Shown here piece by piece: positions 54,939 to 63,515 of a stretch of DNA of 64,000 nt. The notes under the pieces are model-generated. The model was not told the origin of the DNA. It saw nothing but the letters and a program-made list of their open reading frames with translations, and did not search any database. The position numbers and the translations under genes were made by a program. Within the stretch, counting starts at the first letter, position 1. Each line of letters starts with the position of its first letter. Source of the DNA: an uncultured Gammaproteobacteria bacterium (GTDB taxonomy: Bacteria > Pseudomonadota > Gammaproteobacteria > DRJJ01); NCBI GenBank assembly GCA_947258795.1, contig CAMYJU010000006.1, positions 22,294-86,293 on the forward strand. The letters are read 5' to 3'.

Positions 54939-55766
54939 CTAGTAAATCCCTTTTCCTTGTCTGAATATTCGTACTTTACCGAATTTATAGCCAACCCATG
55001 CGTGTATTCCTGCACCTGCCAACGGGATGGGAATGGTATAGATACCTTTATTGGTAATTCCAAGGTTCTTGATCACATTTTCCGTAAGATAACGCATTTT
55101 CTTATATTTCTGAATTGTATCAACAGCCTTACCAACGCCTCGAATACCTTTAAAAAATGAGTCCAGCTTCGCTGCAATAGAAAGATCGAAATCCCAACTG
55201 TCTGAATCACCGCGCATTTGATCAGGCGAATCATAACCATGTGCAAGAACAAATACAGCACTAATACTACCACCCAGCCCTGGACCTACCTTAACGCCAT
55301 TAATATTTAAAGTAGCATTACGCACATCTGGCAACACGTCTCCAAGATTATATATCATCCCTGTTAGATCATGAGCGCCTACAACAAACAAATCTCCTGA
55401 ATGTGCTTTAGCAACGCCAGCCCAAACTCTTTTAAGAGCAGGTATTGATTTTTCTGTACTATTTGATATGGGAATACTTTGAACGCGTTCCGGTACATAG
55501 ATACGGCCAGGCCTGGCACTACTACTGAATATCCAGTTAGCATGGTTTGTTGTGGTATCTAGACAACCCACGTAATTTCTCAAATACCAGTTTATTTCAG
55601 CCACATCCTTTGTTCTGAAATTCTCATACATCAATTCCCAGACATCTATACCATATAATTTGGCAACTGATCTCCAGCTATCACCATCTTTTACTACATA
55701 AGGTCTGAAGCCCGATGGTATATAACCACGTTTAACTGGTTTGGCGGGTGTTCTTTCGATTGGCAT
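54939..55766 (-). CDS. LysM-domain protein of unknown function
   Basis: A 275-residue protein, first in an AT-rich three-gene operon. Residues ~22-90 resemble LysM: PYVVKDGDSWRSVAKLYGID with VWELMYENF. A middle region has VAKAHSGDLFVVGAHDLTG and a Gly-rich AGGSISAVFVLAHG-like stretch, and the end has a hydrophobic segment (YTIPIPLAGAGIHAWVGYKFG). There is no signal peptide, although LysM domains bind peptidoglycan or chitin outside the cell. The protein may therefore be exported by a dedicated secretion system. Base composition is clearly lower in G+C than neighbouring genes, which suggests transfer. Confidence 0.65.
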   Translation of the reverse strand: MPIERTPAKPVKRGYIPSGFRPYVVKDGDSWRSVAKLYGIDVWELMYENFRTKDVAEINWYLRNYVGCLDTTTNHANWIFSSSARPGRIYVPERVQSIPISNSTEKSIPALKRVWAGVAKAHSGDLFVVGAHDLTGMIYNLGDVLPDVRNATLNINGVKVGPGLGGSISAVFVLAHGYDSPDQMRGDSDSWDFDLSIAAKLDSFFKGIRGVGKAVDTIQKYKKMRYLTENVIKNLGITNKGIYTIPIPLAGAGIHAWVGYKFGKVRIFRQGKGIY

Positions 55767-56002
55767 TGATCTCTATCCTTGTAGTCAATGTAAAAATGAT
55801 TAACGATTTGTTCTAGGCAAGGTCCATTAGCCACAAAATAAATACTACAATATTTGCTCTCCGAAATACAAGTCAATCTCTGAAGTGCAAGCACATATGG
55901 GCCAATTATCACAAAATATCATATGGTTACGATCCTGATAAAGACTTTATCGTTATACCTTTTATCTCCCAAACCAGATACACCAGCAGTAAAAAAATAC
56001 CA

Positions 56003-56172
56003 CTACCAGCAGGACAAACGAAAGTGATTATTGATATAGTCCTGACGTTTCGCCGTAGCCTCAAAATTCGTGTTCAGAAATAGCAAGCGCGAGTCACCAA
56101 TGTCGGCACCATAAGGTAGCGTGTCAGTTGAAATATCAGTATCGAAATACCCCAGCTTCCATGGTGCTGGAC
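56003..56172 (-). pseudogene. Tail of an unrelated gene fused to the hydrolase
   Basis: In the frame next to the hydrolase end, a 56-codon segment reads SPAPWKLGYFDTDISTDTLP, GADIGDSRLLFLNTNFEATA and ends NNHFRLSCW before a TAG at 56003. It has no start codon and does not resemble an alpha/beta hydrolase C-terminus. I take it as the surviving end of another gene after a deletion that joined it to the hydrolase. I do not recognise its family. Confidence 0.4.
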
Positions 56173-56820
56173 TATTGCATCATGAGGCGGAATGAAACTG
56201 TCATGGCGACCGGCCAGTACATAGGTGGGTGGCTCTGGTTGTCCGTCGAGCTGCTCTACATGCAGCCGATGCAAATTGGCGTCAAATCGCTCGAGCTGGT
56301 AATGCTGGGTTACGGCAGTCGCAAACGCCCGCTTCCTGTCCTGGTGCAACAACCAGGCAAAGGCCTGTGCATAGCGATAGGCAGAGTCTGGCAGGCGCGG
56401 CGCAACCCCGACCAGTACCAGTTTCTCTACACGCTCCGGGTGTAGCACAGCAAATCGATGCACTATCGCAGCCCCATAGGACAGGCCAACAGGCAGTACT
56501 TTATCCAGCCCCAGGTGATCGAGTAGTTGCGCCAACAAATTGACCAATTCGGTGAAACCGAATTCGGCACATACCTGTGTATTACCGCCCTGCCCAGGCA
56601 GCTCGACCAGCAGGATTGGACGAAGATCGATCAGACCAGAGATTTCAGACCGGAACGACCAGGCATTCTGGAATGCACCACCGATAAACACCACCGGAGG
56701 CAAGTTTTGGGTTTCAGGAAGCGCAAAACTGAGGTGATGGGTATGAAATGGCCCGAACTGGAGCTCGATATGCTTACCGAAGAAATTGCTGCGCCTGCAG
56801 TTGGAATACTGGTACTCCAT
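56074..56820 (-). CDS. Alpha/beta hydrolase with damaged C-terminus
   Basis: A 248-residue frame whose first ~215 residues are a good alpha/beta hydrolase: VVFIGGAFQNAWSF (oxyanion strand), LVELPGQGGN, LPVGLSYGAAIVHRFA (nucleophile Ser in GLSYGA), VLVGVAPRLP and YVLAGRHDSFIPPHD (acid strand). After that the sequence becomes unlike the family and the catalytic His that normally follows the acid is not found. The other frame at this point encodes an unrelated C-terminal fragment, so a deletion probably fused two genes. The open frame may still be translated but is unlikely to be active. Confidence 0.6.
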   Translation of the reverse strand: MEYQYSNCRRSNFFGKHIELQFGPFHTHHLSFALPETQNLPPVVFIGGAFQNAWSFRSEISGLIDLRPILLVELPGQGGNTQVCAEFGFTELVNLLAQLLDHLGLDKVLPVGLSYGAAIVHRFAVLHPERVEKLVLVGVAPRLPDSAYRYAQAFAWLLHQDRKRAFATAVTQHYQLERFDANLHRLHVEQLDGQPEPPTYVLAGRHDSFIPPHDAIVQHHGSWGISILIFQLTRYLMVPTLVTRACYF

Positions 56821-57062
56821 TGCAGTACTCCCAGTAACAAATGTGGGATATTACTGGATAACCGTACTAAAAACTCTGTATTTATAATGTTTTGTCTTCT
56901 ATTTATAAATTAAAGCACAGACAATCGATGTGTTTTTTGATTTAGCTCAATTAGCATTTACTTAGATTGATTCAAGTCAATTTTACCTGAGGCCAGTAAG
57001 AAATATTCACCAGCAACCAGCGTTTCAGCCATGGTCCTAAGCAGATTGGCTTTCAGGCACCT

Positions 57063-58163
57063 TTACAATTTGTATCCTGATAGCAGTTTGAGCTTTAACT
57101 CACGCAATGCCGCTTTTAGAGGCAACACAATACTCTTATTCCGTTCACCGGCAATGACAATACCCACTACCTTCTCGGTCTTGTCAGGCTGATCGGTGAC
57201 AACAAGTGCGCCGGAGTCACCACCCAGTGAAAAAGGGGGCCCTACTGGTGTAATCTCATAGACTTCATCGTAATAAACCGTCCCCTTGAAGGTCTGCGAA
57301 TTCATCGGCCCATAATAACATGTCACGTTGTAGTCGATAGGTTCAGGCCGTTTGCTTTTTCCGACATATGTTATTTCTCCATGAGTCAGACCGGTTGACC
57401 TCCCCCATTTTTTCACAGGCAACCCAAGCTTGACGTCAGCATAAACCGTCGGTGTATCATAGGAATCTTTACCCGACCCTTGCAAAGAAGTGATTTTGAC
57501 TTTTCTCCGGATTTCAAAGCATGCCAGATCACGATTATCGTGGTACTTGGTTACACTGGGTAGTCCCTGTGCCATTTTAGCAGGTCTCAGATAATCACCA
57601 ATCACAACAATATTGTTATTTTCAACACTTACATCCTGGATACCGGGCGATACCACAGGAGTACCAGGCTGTGCAATACTGCATCCACCGATAACATGGT
57701 TGCAGGACAGGCCCAGCGTACGTCCATCTTCACTGCTTACGAGCGCGGTCAGTGTACCCGCATTTCTCTGGTTCCCAAGGCCAATTGAAGAACCACAACA
57801 AAGCGCTCCTTTGTGTTTGCGTATTGGCTCAAATCTTCCATAGGCCTGAACTGCCTGATCCACCTTGAATGGTTTAGAAGAATCAACTGTAAGTTTAAGC
57901 CTGTCAGCAGCATAGGCTTTCTCAAATACCTCCTTAAGTGCTTCCCTCTTTTTTACAGCAATTGGCAACCTGGAAAAAATGGAAATACGACGTCCATCCG
58001 CCTCTACACGTATGATCTTTCTCGTACGAAAGAATTCAGTCATCTCGCTATCGAATGGAACCAGCTTTAGGTCACCTTGCGCTTCAATCGGGACATTATC
58101 AGAGAGAATTCCGTTGTTACGCGCCCATGAGATTATCGCCAACCGAATTTCCTCACTCTTCAT
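57063..58163 (-). CDS. Trypsin-like serine protease, partner of the lipase
   Basis: A 366-residue cytoplasmic chymotrypsin-fold protease. The N-terminal ~110 residues form a separate helical domain (EEIRLAIISWARNNG). The catalytic triad is readable: His in LSCNHVIGG, Asp in NRDLACFEI, Ser in SLGGDSGALVV. I chose the ATG at 58163, preceded by GGGAG; a longer frame starts at 58205. It overlaps the end of the lipase gene by 11 bases, so translation is coupled. It has no signal peptide. Trypsin-like domains of this cytoplasmic kind occur in bacterial conflict systems, but no NTPase sensor is present here. Confidence 0.78.
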   Translation of the reverse strand: MKSEEIRLAIISWARNNGILSDNVPIEAQGDLKLVPFDSEMTEFFRTRKIIRVEADGRRISIFSRLPIAVKKREALKEVFEKAYAADRLKLTVDSSKPFKVDQAVQAYGRFEPIRKHKGALCCGSSIGLGNQRNAGTLTALVSSEDGRTLGLSCNHVIGGCSIAQPGTPVVSPGIQDVSVENNNIVVIGDYLRPAKMAQGLPSVTKYHDNRDLACFEIRRKVKITSLQGSGKDSYDTPTVYADVKLGLPVKKWGRSTGLTHGEITYVGKSKRPEPIDYNVTCYYGPMNSQTFKGTVYYDEVYEITPVGPPFSLGGDSGALVVTDQPDKTEKVVGIVIAGERNKSIVLPLKAALRELKLKLLSGYKL

Positions 58164-59517
58164 TAGGTTTCTCCCTGATATAGAAGGTGGTAGGCTCAGG
58201 ATCATCTATGGTTCTTTGACAACGCAGTTCATATAGACCTGGCTCAAGTTCGTTCGTAATAGAAAATCCGAACTCACTGACACTTACACCCTTCAATCTG
58301 ACACTAATATTGATTGATTCTTGTTCGAGTATCCTTTGACCCGTATCCAGGTCTATGCTCGCCAGTTCAAAATTTTCAAACGGGTCTGTCATGTTCTGAT
58401 TAAAACTGACTATCACCTCGATCTCCTCTCCCGGATCGTAAACTTCCTGGTTGACACTGATACCTACTGCATCAGAGGCGCCCACATCTGCTCTGTGATC
58501 AGCCGCCTGCGGATGTACGTTTGCTGGCGCATTCAGGATGCGATACAGATACTCACGGACCTGGCGATCTGTAAATATCGTACTGTGTTTCTTCTGCGAG
58601 AAGATATGGGGTATCCCGACTATACATGCGCTGGAGATAGGCACAGTTCCATCTCCTGCTGATTTTCGTTCAATAGGAAGAGGATCCTGTGATGCATTAA
58701 TCCATTCATTACGAATGTTTGTTTTTAAAGCGGAACCAACAATAAAGAAATACTCAATATCTTTTGGTCTATTACCAAGATCGAGCACCGACCAGAAATC
58801 ACGTGCCAGATTGATATTCTGTGCATTCATGTTCAAGCGGCTGGCAATCTGCGCATCAAAGGGATCCATCACACCCGGCAAATTACCGGGCATTGGCCGC
58901 TCGACGGTAAGCGCGGCCTTGGTCGGAGGGACTAATTCAAATGCCGAAGAATAACCCGGCTCATTTGCCAATCGCTTGATGTCTGGACCGGAAAGCCCCA
59001 CTGATTTATCGGTCCCGCGCAAACGGAATAATGCCAGCGAGGACCCAAAGTGCGGGGTGCCCATCGTAATCAGTCGAGTTATCTGTGAATACCAGGGTCT
59101 ATCTGCGTATTTACCGGATTCAAGCAAGTAACGCATCACTAGCCCACCCATCGAATGGCCTAAAAATGTAATACTGAGATCATCGATTGTATCCGGAAAC
59201 GTTGCATCCAGGAGCTTAGCCAGCTTGTCGGCAGATATCGCATTCGGTTGCCGCCAGTCATACGGAAAAGGAAGAAACCGTTTATTGCCGTCCCCTGTCG
59301 AGTATCCACAAACACTGATATCATCAAGTAAAGTTTTGTAAACACCCATAGGGCCAACACTTCTGATCGGCTCTGTTGGATCAAGGTCTTTTGCAAGGAG
59401 GTCCTGTATCCGCTTGTATCCAAATACAGCTTCCAGCGCAGTTGGTGGCCACACTGAACCTTCATCATTCCTTAAACCGGTACCCATGATTCCTGGTGCA
59501 AAAACAAGACACTTCAT
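58153..59517 (-). CDS. LCAT/PGAP1-like lipase with C-terminal Ig-like domain
   Basis: A 454-residue lecithin:cholesterol acyltransferase-like alpha/beta hydrolase. The oxyanion start FAPGIMGTGLRN lies near 6, the nucleophile elbow FLGHSMGGLVMRYLL near 118 (Ser in GHSMG), the acid in AGDGTVPISSA near 296, and the His in KKHSTIF. The last ~100 residues form a beta-sandwich-like domain (EEIEVIVSFNQNMTDPFENF). It has no signal peptide, unusual for this family. Its gene comes first and overlaps the trypsin gene by 11 bases. The pair looks like a single functional unit. Confidence 0.82.
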   Translation of the reverse strand: MKCLVFAPGIMGTGLRNDEGSVWPPTALEAVFGYKRIQDLLAKDLDPTEPIRSVGPMGVYKTLLDDISVCGYSTGDGNKRFLPFPYDWRQPNAISADKLAKLLDATFPDTIDDLSITFLGHSMGGLVMRYLLESGKYADRPWYSQITRLITMGTPHFGSSLALFRLRGTDKSVGLSGPDIKRLANEPGYSSAFELVPPTKAALTVERPMPGNLPGVMDPFDAQIASRLNMNAQNINLARDFWSVLDLGNRPKDIEYFFIVGSALKTNIRNEWINASQDPLPIERKSAGDGTVPISSACIVGIPHIFSQKKHSTIFTDRQVREYLYRILNAPANVHPQAADHRADVGASDAVGISVNQEVYDPGEEIEVIVSFNQNMTDPFENFELASIDLDTGQRILEQESINISVRLKGVSVSEFGFSITNELEPGLYELRCQRTIDDPEPTTFYIREKPNEE

Positions 59518-59683
59518 GATTACCTCCTTATAAATTATGATCCGTCAGGAATGCATCTGGAACCTGATGCATATTCAATACGCTGTTTGGCCACAGATAC
59601 ATCTGAATACTGGACCACTATCGCGATATATTCCAGATATGACCCTGATACTATGCCAACAGCATACACCTCATGCTCCACAC

Positions 59684-59717
59684 TTGACGGCCCGATTCTC
59701 TGATAAATATTATCAGA
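59684..59717 (+). promoter_or_regulatory. FeoB promoter overlapping a perfect palindrome
   Basis: TTGACG (59684-59689) and TATTAT (59708-59713) are spaced by 18 bases. The -10 lies inside the perfect palindrome TCTGATAAATATTATCAGA (59699-59717, eight-base arms). A repressor binding there would block the promoter. Confidence 0.65.
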
Positions 59718-59800
59718 TACAATAAGTTATCCTTTTCCGATCCGGCTGCCTGAATTAAATCCCGACTCAACGACCGCCAGCACACATGGTAAGATAAAAC

Positions 59801-61846
59801 ATGAGTAAAACCTACATCTCCATCCCTGACACACTCTATCGCGGCAAACATTCACTGCGCATCGCCCTGGTAGGCATGCCCAACAGCGGCAAATCCACCC
59901 TGTTCAACGCCGTCGCCAGCACGGCCGTGCAAACCGGTCAATTAACCGGTACCCACAAGGTCTATGGTGAATGCCGGGTACAGATTGGCCTGGATGAAGC
60001 CGACCTGATTGATTTGCCCAGTATCAGTTCATTACTGCATCTGCGTGATGAAGACCGGGTCACCCTGCAATACCTGCTCTGGGGTGATCAACCACCACCG
60101 ATATCAGCCCATGAGAAAGGCGAACCGCCCGCGCCGTTTTCACCACCCGATGTCATTATTCAGGTCATCGACGCCACCGCGCTGGATCGCCACCTGGAAC
60201 TGACGCTGGAACTATCCCAGCTCGGCCGCCCCGTGGTCATCGCCCTGAATATGATCGACCAGGCACAGGACAAGGGGCTGCATATTAACTACCAGCACCT
60301 GAGTAAACAACTTGGAATGCCGGTGGTACCCACTACGGCACTGATGGGCCAGGGCATAGCCGACCTTTTCGAAACAGCGGTAAAAGCCGTGCGTGATGAT
60401 TGTTGTCCCCTGCCGCAACCTGCCAGCAAATATATCTGCGACAGCGTACAGCCGGTCAGCCATGCCCTGAACCAGACAGACATCCATGAGGCCTTTGGTG
60501 TACCGCATCCTTTTCTGCTGATGCAGGTGGCCGCCGGTGACGCCTATTTCATAGATGAATTGCAGCATCACTTCCCTGATCGTATAACCGAAATTATGCG
60601 CCGGCGCGATGAGGCCGGCGCCCAACTGCCGCGTGATCTCAATGAGGAAATCCATGCCGATCGCCACCACCGCGCCGCCACCCTGTTCGAGGCCGTTACC
60701 CGCCTGGGCGACCCGGGCGCCGATCGCAACTGGCGTTACTGGCTGGACGAATTGTTTTTGCACCCGCACTGGGGGCTGGTAGGCAGCCTGTTTGTGTTTG
60801 CCACCGTGTTGTTCGTGGTATTTGAAGTCAGCGCCTGGCTGGATTCACTGACCGCCGCGCGCCTGATCGACCTGGCCGAGCAATGGCAACCGACCAGTAC
60901 CTCGGGCGTAGTCTGGCGCGCCGTGGTCGACGGCCTGATCGGACTGATCGGCATCGTCATACCCTATATGATTCCACTGGTGATGTTGCTCGTAGCCCTG
61001 GAAGAAAGCGGCATCATGCAACGCATCGCATTCGTGGTTGACCGCTGGTTCCATCACCTCGGATTGCATGGCGGTGTGGCCGTCCCGTTTCTGCTCGGAC
61101 TGGGCTGTAACGTGCCCGCGCTGTCGGCAGCCGCGGGTGCAACCAGTGGCCGCGAACGGGTGGTCGCCAGTGTATTGATTACCTTTGTGCCCTGCTCGGC
61201 CCGCTCCGCGGTGATCCTGGCACTGGCGGGCAAATACCTGGGCGGCCTGGGTATCTTTGCGATCTTCATAGTCACGCTGGTGGTGATCGCACTAATGGGG
61301 CAACTGTTCCGACGACACTTTCGCCAGGCCCAGGGCCCGGGCCAGGTGCAGGAAATCCCGGCCTATGCCATGCCCCACCTGGGCAGCATGTTACGCACCA
61401 CCTGGGAGCGCACCAGCGACATCCTGACTATCGTCACACCGTTACTGGTCGGAGGCAGCGTGATACTGGCACTACTGAGCCACGTCGGCGCCGATGACGT
61501 GATCAACACCCTGTTTATCCCCATTACCGACTGGTGGCTGGGCCTGCCGATGGTACTCGGCGTACCGATCCTGTTTGGCATATTACGCAAGGAATTATCG
61601 CTGCTGATGATCTACCAGGCCCTGGGCAGCTTTGAAGTGGGTAATTACCTGAACTGGATTCAGCTCAGTGTATTCCTGATCTTTCTGACGTTCTATTTCC
61701 CGTGCGTTTCCACCTTTGCGGTGATGTTAAAGACCATTGGCAAAAAATACGCGTTGATTGCAGTCGGTATCTCGGTGGGGGTCGCGCTGATCATCAGCGG
61801 TATCATCCGGTTGTTACTTGAAACCTCTCAGTACCTACTGACTTGA
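59801..61846 (+). CDS. feoB: FeoB-like ferrous iron transporter with a divergent G domain
   Basis: A 681-residue membrane protein that imports ferrous iron. The N-terminal GTPase has G1 GMPNSGKST (25-33) and G4 NMID, but G3 is DLPS where FeoB has DLPG, and the G2 Thr region (TGQLTGTHKVYG) is unlike FeoB. The transport part is intact, with two GATE modules and the LGLGCNVPALSAA motif. There is no FeoA or FeoC gene beside it. The changed switch motifs suggest weak GTP hydrolysis or altered gating. The promoter overlaps a palindrome at 59699. A Fur-like box lies next to the convergent YkgJ-like gene. Confidence 0.83.
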   Translation: MSKTYISIPDTLYRGKHSLRIALVGMPNSGKSTLFNAVASTAVQTGQLTGTHKVYGECRVQIGLDEADLIDLPSISSLLHLRDEDRVTLQYLLWGDQPPPISAHEKGEPPAPFSPPDVIIQVIDATALDRHLELTLELSQLGRPVVIALNMIDQAQDKGLHINYQHLSKQLGMPVVPTTALMGQGIADLFETAVKAVRDDCCPLPQPASKYICDSVQPVSHALNQTDIHEAFGVPHPFLLMQVAAGDAYFIDELQHHFPDRITEIMRRRDEAGAQLPRDLNEEIHADRHHRAATLFEAVTRLGDPGADRNWRYWLDELFLHPHWGLVGSLFVFATVLFVVFEVSAWLDSLTAARLIDLAEQWQPTSTSGVVWRAVVDGLIGLIGIVIPYMIPLVMLLVALEESGIMQRIAFVVDRWFHHLGLHGGVAVPFLLGLGCNVPALSAAAGATSGRERVVASVLITFVPCSARSAVILALAGKYLGGLGIFAIFIVTLVVIALMGQLFRRHFRQAQGPGQVQEIPAYAMPHLGSMLRTTWERTSDILTIVTPLLVGGSVILALLSHVGADDVINTLFIPITDWWLGLPMVLGVPILFGILRKELSLLMIYQALGSFEVGNYLNWIQLSVFLIFLTFYFPCVSTFAVMLKTIGKKYALIAVGISVGVALIISGIIRLLLETSQYLLT

Positions 61847-61898
61847 TAGCAGACCGACCAGGTTCTGCGGTCTGATTTGCCGCACATAAGCGCTGGCT

Positions 61899-62546
61899 CT
61901 ATTTTCTCTCGTCGAACGCCTGCATCTTGTCTGGCACTGTCTGCCAGCTCAGCTCACGCATTACCTTGGCCAGAGCATGCAAGGCCCCCTGTTCGATCAC
62001 CTCGCGACGCTTTTCCTTGTCCTGTACACCATAAAACGGCAACATCGTATCAAACGCCCTGTCGGTATAACTTTTTATCGGCACCAGCACGTCTTCCTTT
62101 CTGGTATGGAAGGCATCCTCACCTTCAGCACAGGGCTTGTCCAGTACATTGAATTGCCGACAGGCGACCGGACGCATAGGGTGAATACTGCAGGCATGAT
62201 CGATCAGGAACGGGCAGCCTTTGACCTGATCAATATCCCGTAAGTTCTGCTTCACTTGTTCCCGTAAGGGCGATTCCAGCTTTTCAACCACGTACCAGGT
62301 CATGCCCACCAGTTCCAGTGGATAAACCGGAATATCCTGATGGGTGGTACAACAACTGCTACAGCCTCGGGAACAGGCCAGTTCGCGCCCCTGTTGCTGT
62401 TCGCGCTGAATCGCTTCGCTAACGCCCTGATCGATAATCAGGTAGGCATCCAGCAGGATCGGCAACCAGTCATGCCGGATTTCATCTTCAGGAAAGGACA
62501 AACGCTGGGGTTGGCTATAACTGCTAACAGGAATCTCATTCATCAT
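61899..62546 (-). CDS. YkgJ-family cysteine-cluster protein
   Basis: A 215-residue cytoplasmic protein with the Cys pattern of the YkgJ (Fe/Zn-chelating) family: CSRGCSSCC (about 57-65), CPFLIDHACSIHPMRPVACR (about 108-127) and a further Cys in KPCAEG. It probably holds a metal cluster. A near-perfect Fur-like box lies about 60 bases upstream of its start, and it is convergent with FeoB, so a role in iron metabolism is likely. A second ATG at 62543 is an equal start. Confidence 0.85.
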   Translation of the reverse strand: MMNEIPVSSYSQPQRLSFPEDEIRHDWLPILLDAYLIIDQGVSEAIQREQQQGRELACSRGCSSCCTTHQDIPVYPLELVGMTWYVVEKLESPLREQVKQNLRDIDQVKGCPFLIDHACSIHPMRPVACRQFNVLDKPCAEGEDAFHTRKEDVLVPIKSYTDRAFDTMLPFYGVQDKEKRREVIEQGALHALAKVMRELSWQTVPDKMQAFDERK

Positions 62547-62585
62547 GCCATTTTAAACGATTTTATCCACAAACAAATAATAAAT

Positions 62586-62640
62586 GGGGTCGGCGACAAA
62601 CAACAATAAGAATAATTCTCATTTGCCGTCGGCCCAATAT
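62586..62640. repeat. GGGGTCGGC-type imperfect hairpin
   Basis: GGGGTCGGCGACAAA (62586-62600) and TTTGCCGTCGGCCC (62622-62635) form an imperfect stem of the same general type as the other GGGGTCA hairpins. The loop contains the Fur-like box. It also lies directly downstream of the metallopeptidase gene, so it may serve as its terminator. Confidence 0.5.
62605..62623. promoter_or_regulatory. Fur-like box upstream of the YkgJ-family gene
   Basis: AATAAGAATAATTCTCATT differs from the symmetric Fur-type sequence AATGAGAATAATTCTCATT at one position. It is about 60 bases before the YkgJ-family start on the minus strand. Confidence 0.75.
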
Positions 62641-62651
62641 TTAATGTGTGA

Positions 62652-63515
62652 TCACGACTTCTTTTTGGAGAGCGGCTGATCGTGCGGAACATTCTCCCAC
62701 AGATCCGTCTTCTCGAAGTGATCAAGATTAATGGCCTTTGCTTCTGACTGGCGTGAGAACATGACCTGTGCAAGTGCATCCATAAGCGTATTGAGATCAG
62801 TTTGCTGAGGCAAATCCTCAACAACCTGATGGCCCAACAATGCCATAGTCCTGATCGTTACGGGTAGAACATGTTCCGAACTGTTTTTGAAACCCGTCAT
62901 AAGCTCTTCGCCATGTCGTTGTTCGTCCCAGTGTGAGTAATGGGTACCCGGCCCATGATCCGTTTCGACACGCATGTCTTCCAAATCACTAAGGATACTG
63001 GTTGCCTCATCAGTAAATACGCCGTTGGAATCGAACAGATTCATCCATTTATCCCAACCAAAGCCAAGTGTGTGGCCAATTTCGTGAATAATTGTTCCCG
63101 AAATTTCATTACGGGTGAAGGAGGACAGATATTTGGTGTTAAACTCAACGACACCATAGACCACCCCTTCTCTCGTATAAGGCTGGTATGCCCTGGCAAT
63201 AGTAGTGGAGTTAGCAGTAAAAACACTCAAGCGAATCACAATTGAGGAATTTGGTACTACAAACCTGTTCCAGAAATTACATGCGACCCTCGCCGATTGC
63301 TTAAGCTTGCCGTCCTCATCTGAGACAATTTTGTATGTTACCAAGGTGGTTTCGATCTCAGCACTCAGAATATCGAGAGCCTGTTTTAGGTGCGGTAGCG
63401 CCTCATAGATCGCCTGAACGCGTGCTATTTCGTCAGGCCTTAGGGCACGACCTTGAATCTGAATTTCCGCAGCCTCTTGCGTGAGACTGTCTATAATGTT
63501 TTTTAATGCTTCCAT
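62652..63515 (-). CDS. Zinc metallopeptidase-like protein
   Basis: A 287-residue protein with the zinc motif HEIGHTLGFGWDKW (near 143-156), in the style of leishmanolysin-like or other zincins. An N-terminal helical stretch (about 1-70) precedes a beta region with VACNFWNRFVVPNSSIVIR and VVEFNTKYLSSF. A third zinc ligand may be one of the His residues in DHGPGTHYSHWDEQRHGEE. No signal peptide is present. It stands alone between the YkgJ-family gene and the start of a CbbQ/NorQ-like gene. Its target is unknown. Confidence 0.72.
   Translation of the reverse strand: MEALKNIIDSLTQEAAEIQIQGRALRPDEIARVQAIYEALPHLKQALDILSAEIETTLVTYKIVSDEDGKLKQSARVACNFWNRFVVPNSSIVIRLSVFTANSTTIARAYQPYTREGVVYGVVEFNTKYLSSFTRNEISGTIIHEIGHTLGFGWDKWMNLFDSNGVFTDEATSILSDLEDMRVETDHGPGTHYSHWDEQRHGEELMTGFKNSSEHVLPVTIRTMALLGHQVVEDLPQQTDLNTLMDALAQVMFSRQSEAKAINLDHFEKTDLWENVPHDQPLSKKKS

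Noticed and set aside
56967..56980. FNR-like site TTGATTCAAGTCAA upstream of the damaged hydrolase
   Set aside because: Nine of ten positions match, but no -10 is found at the right spacing for the minus-strand gene and the target gene appears broken.
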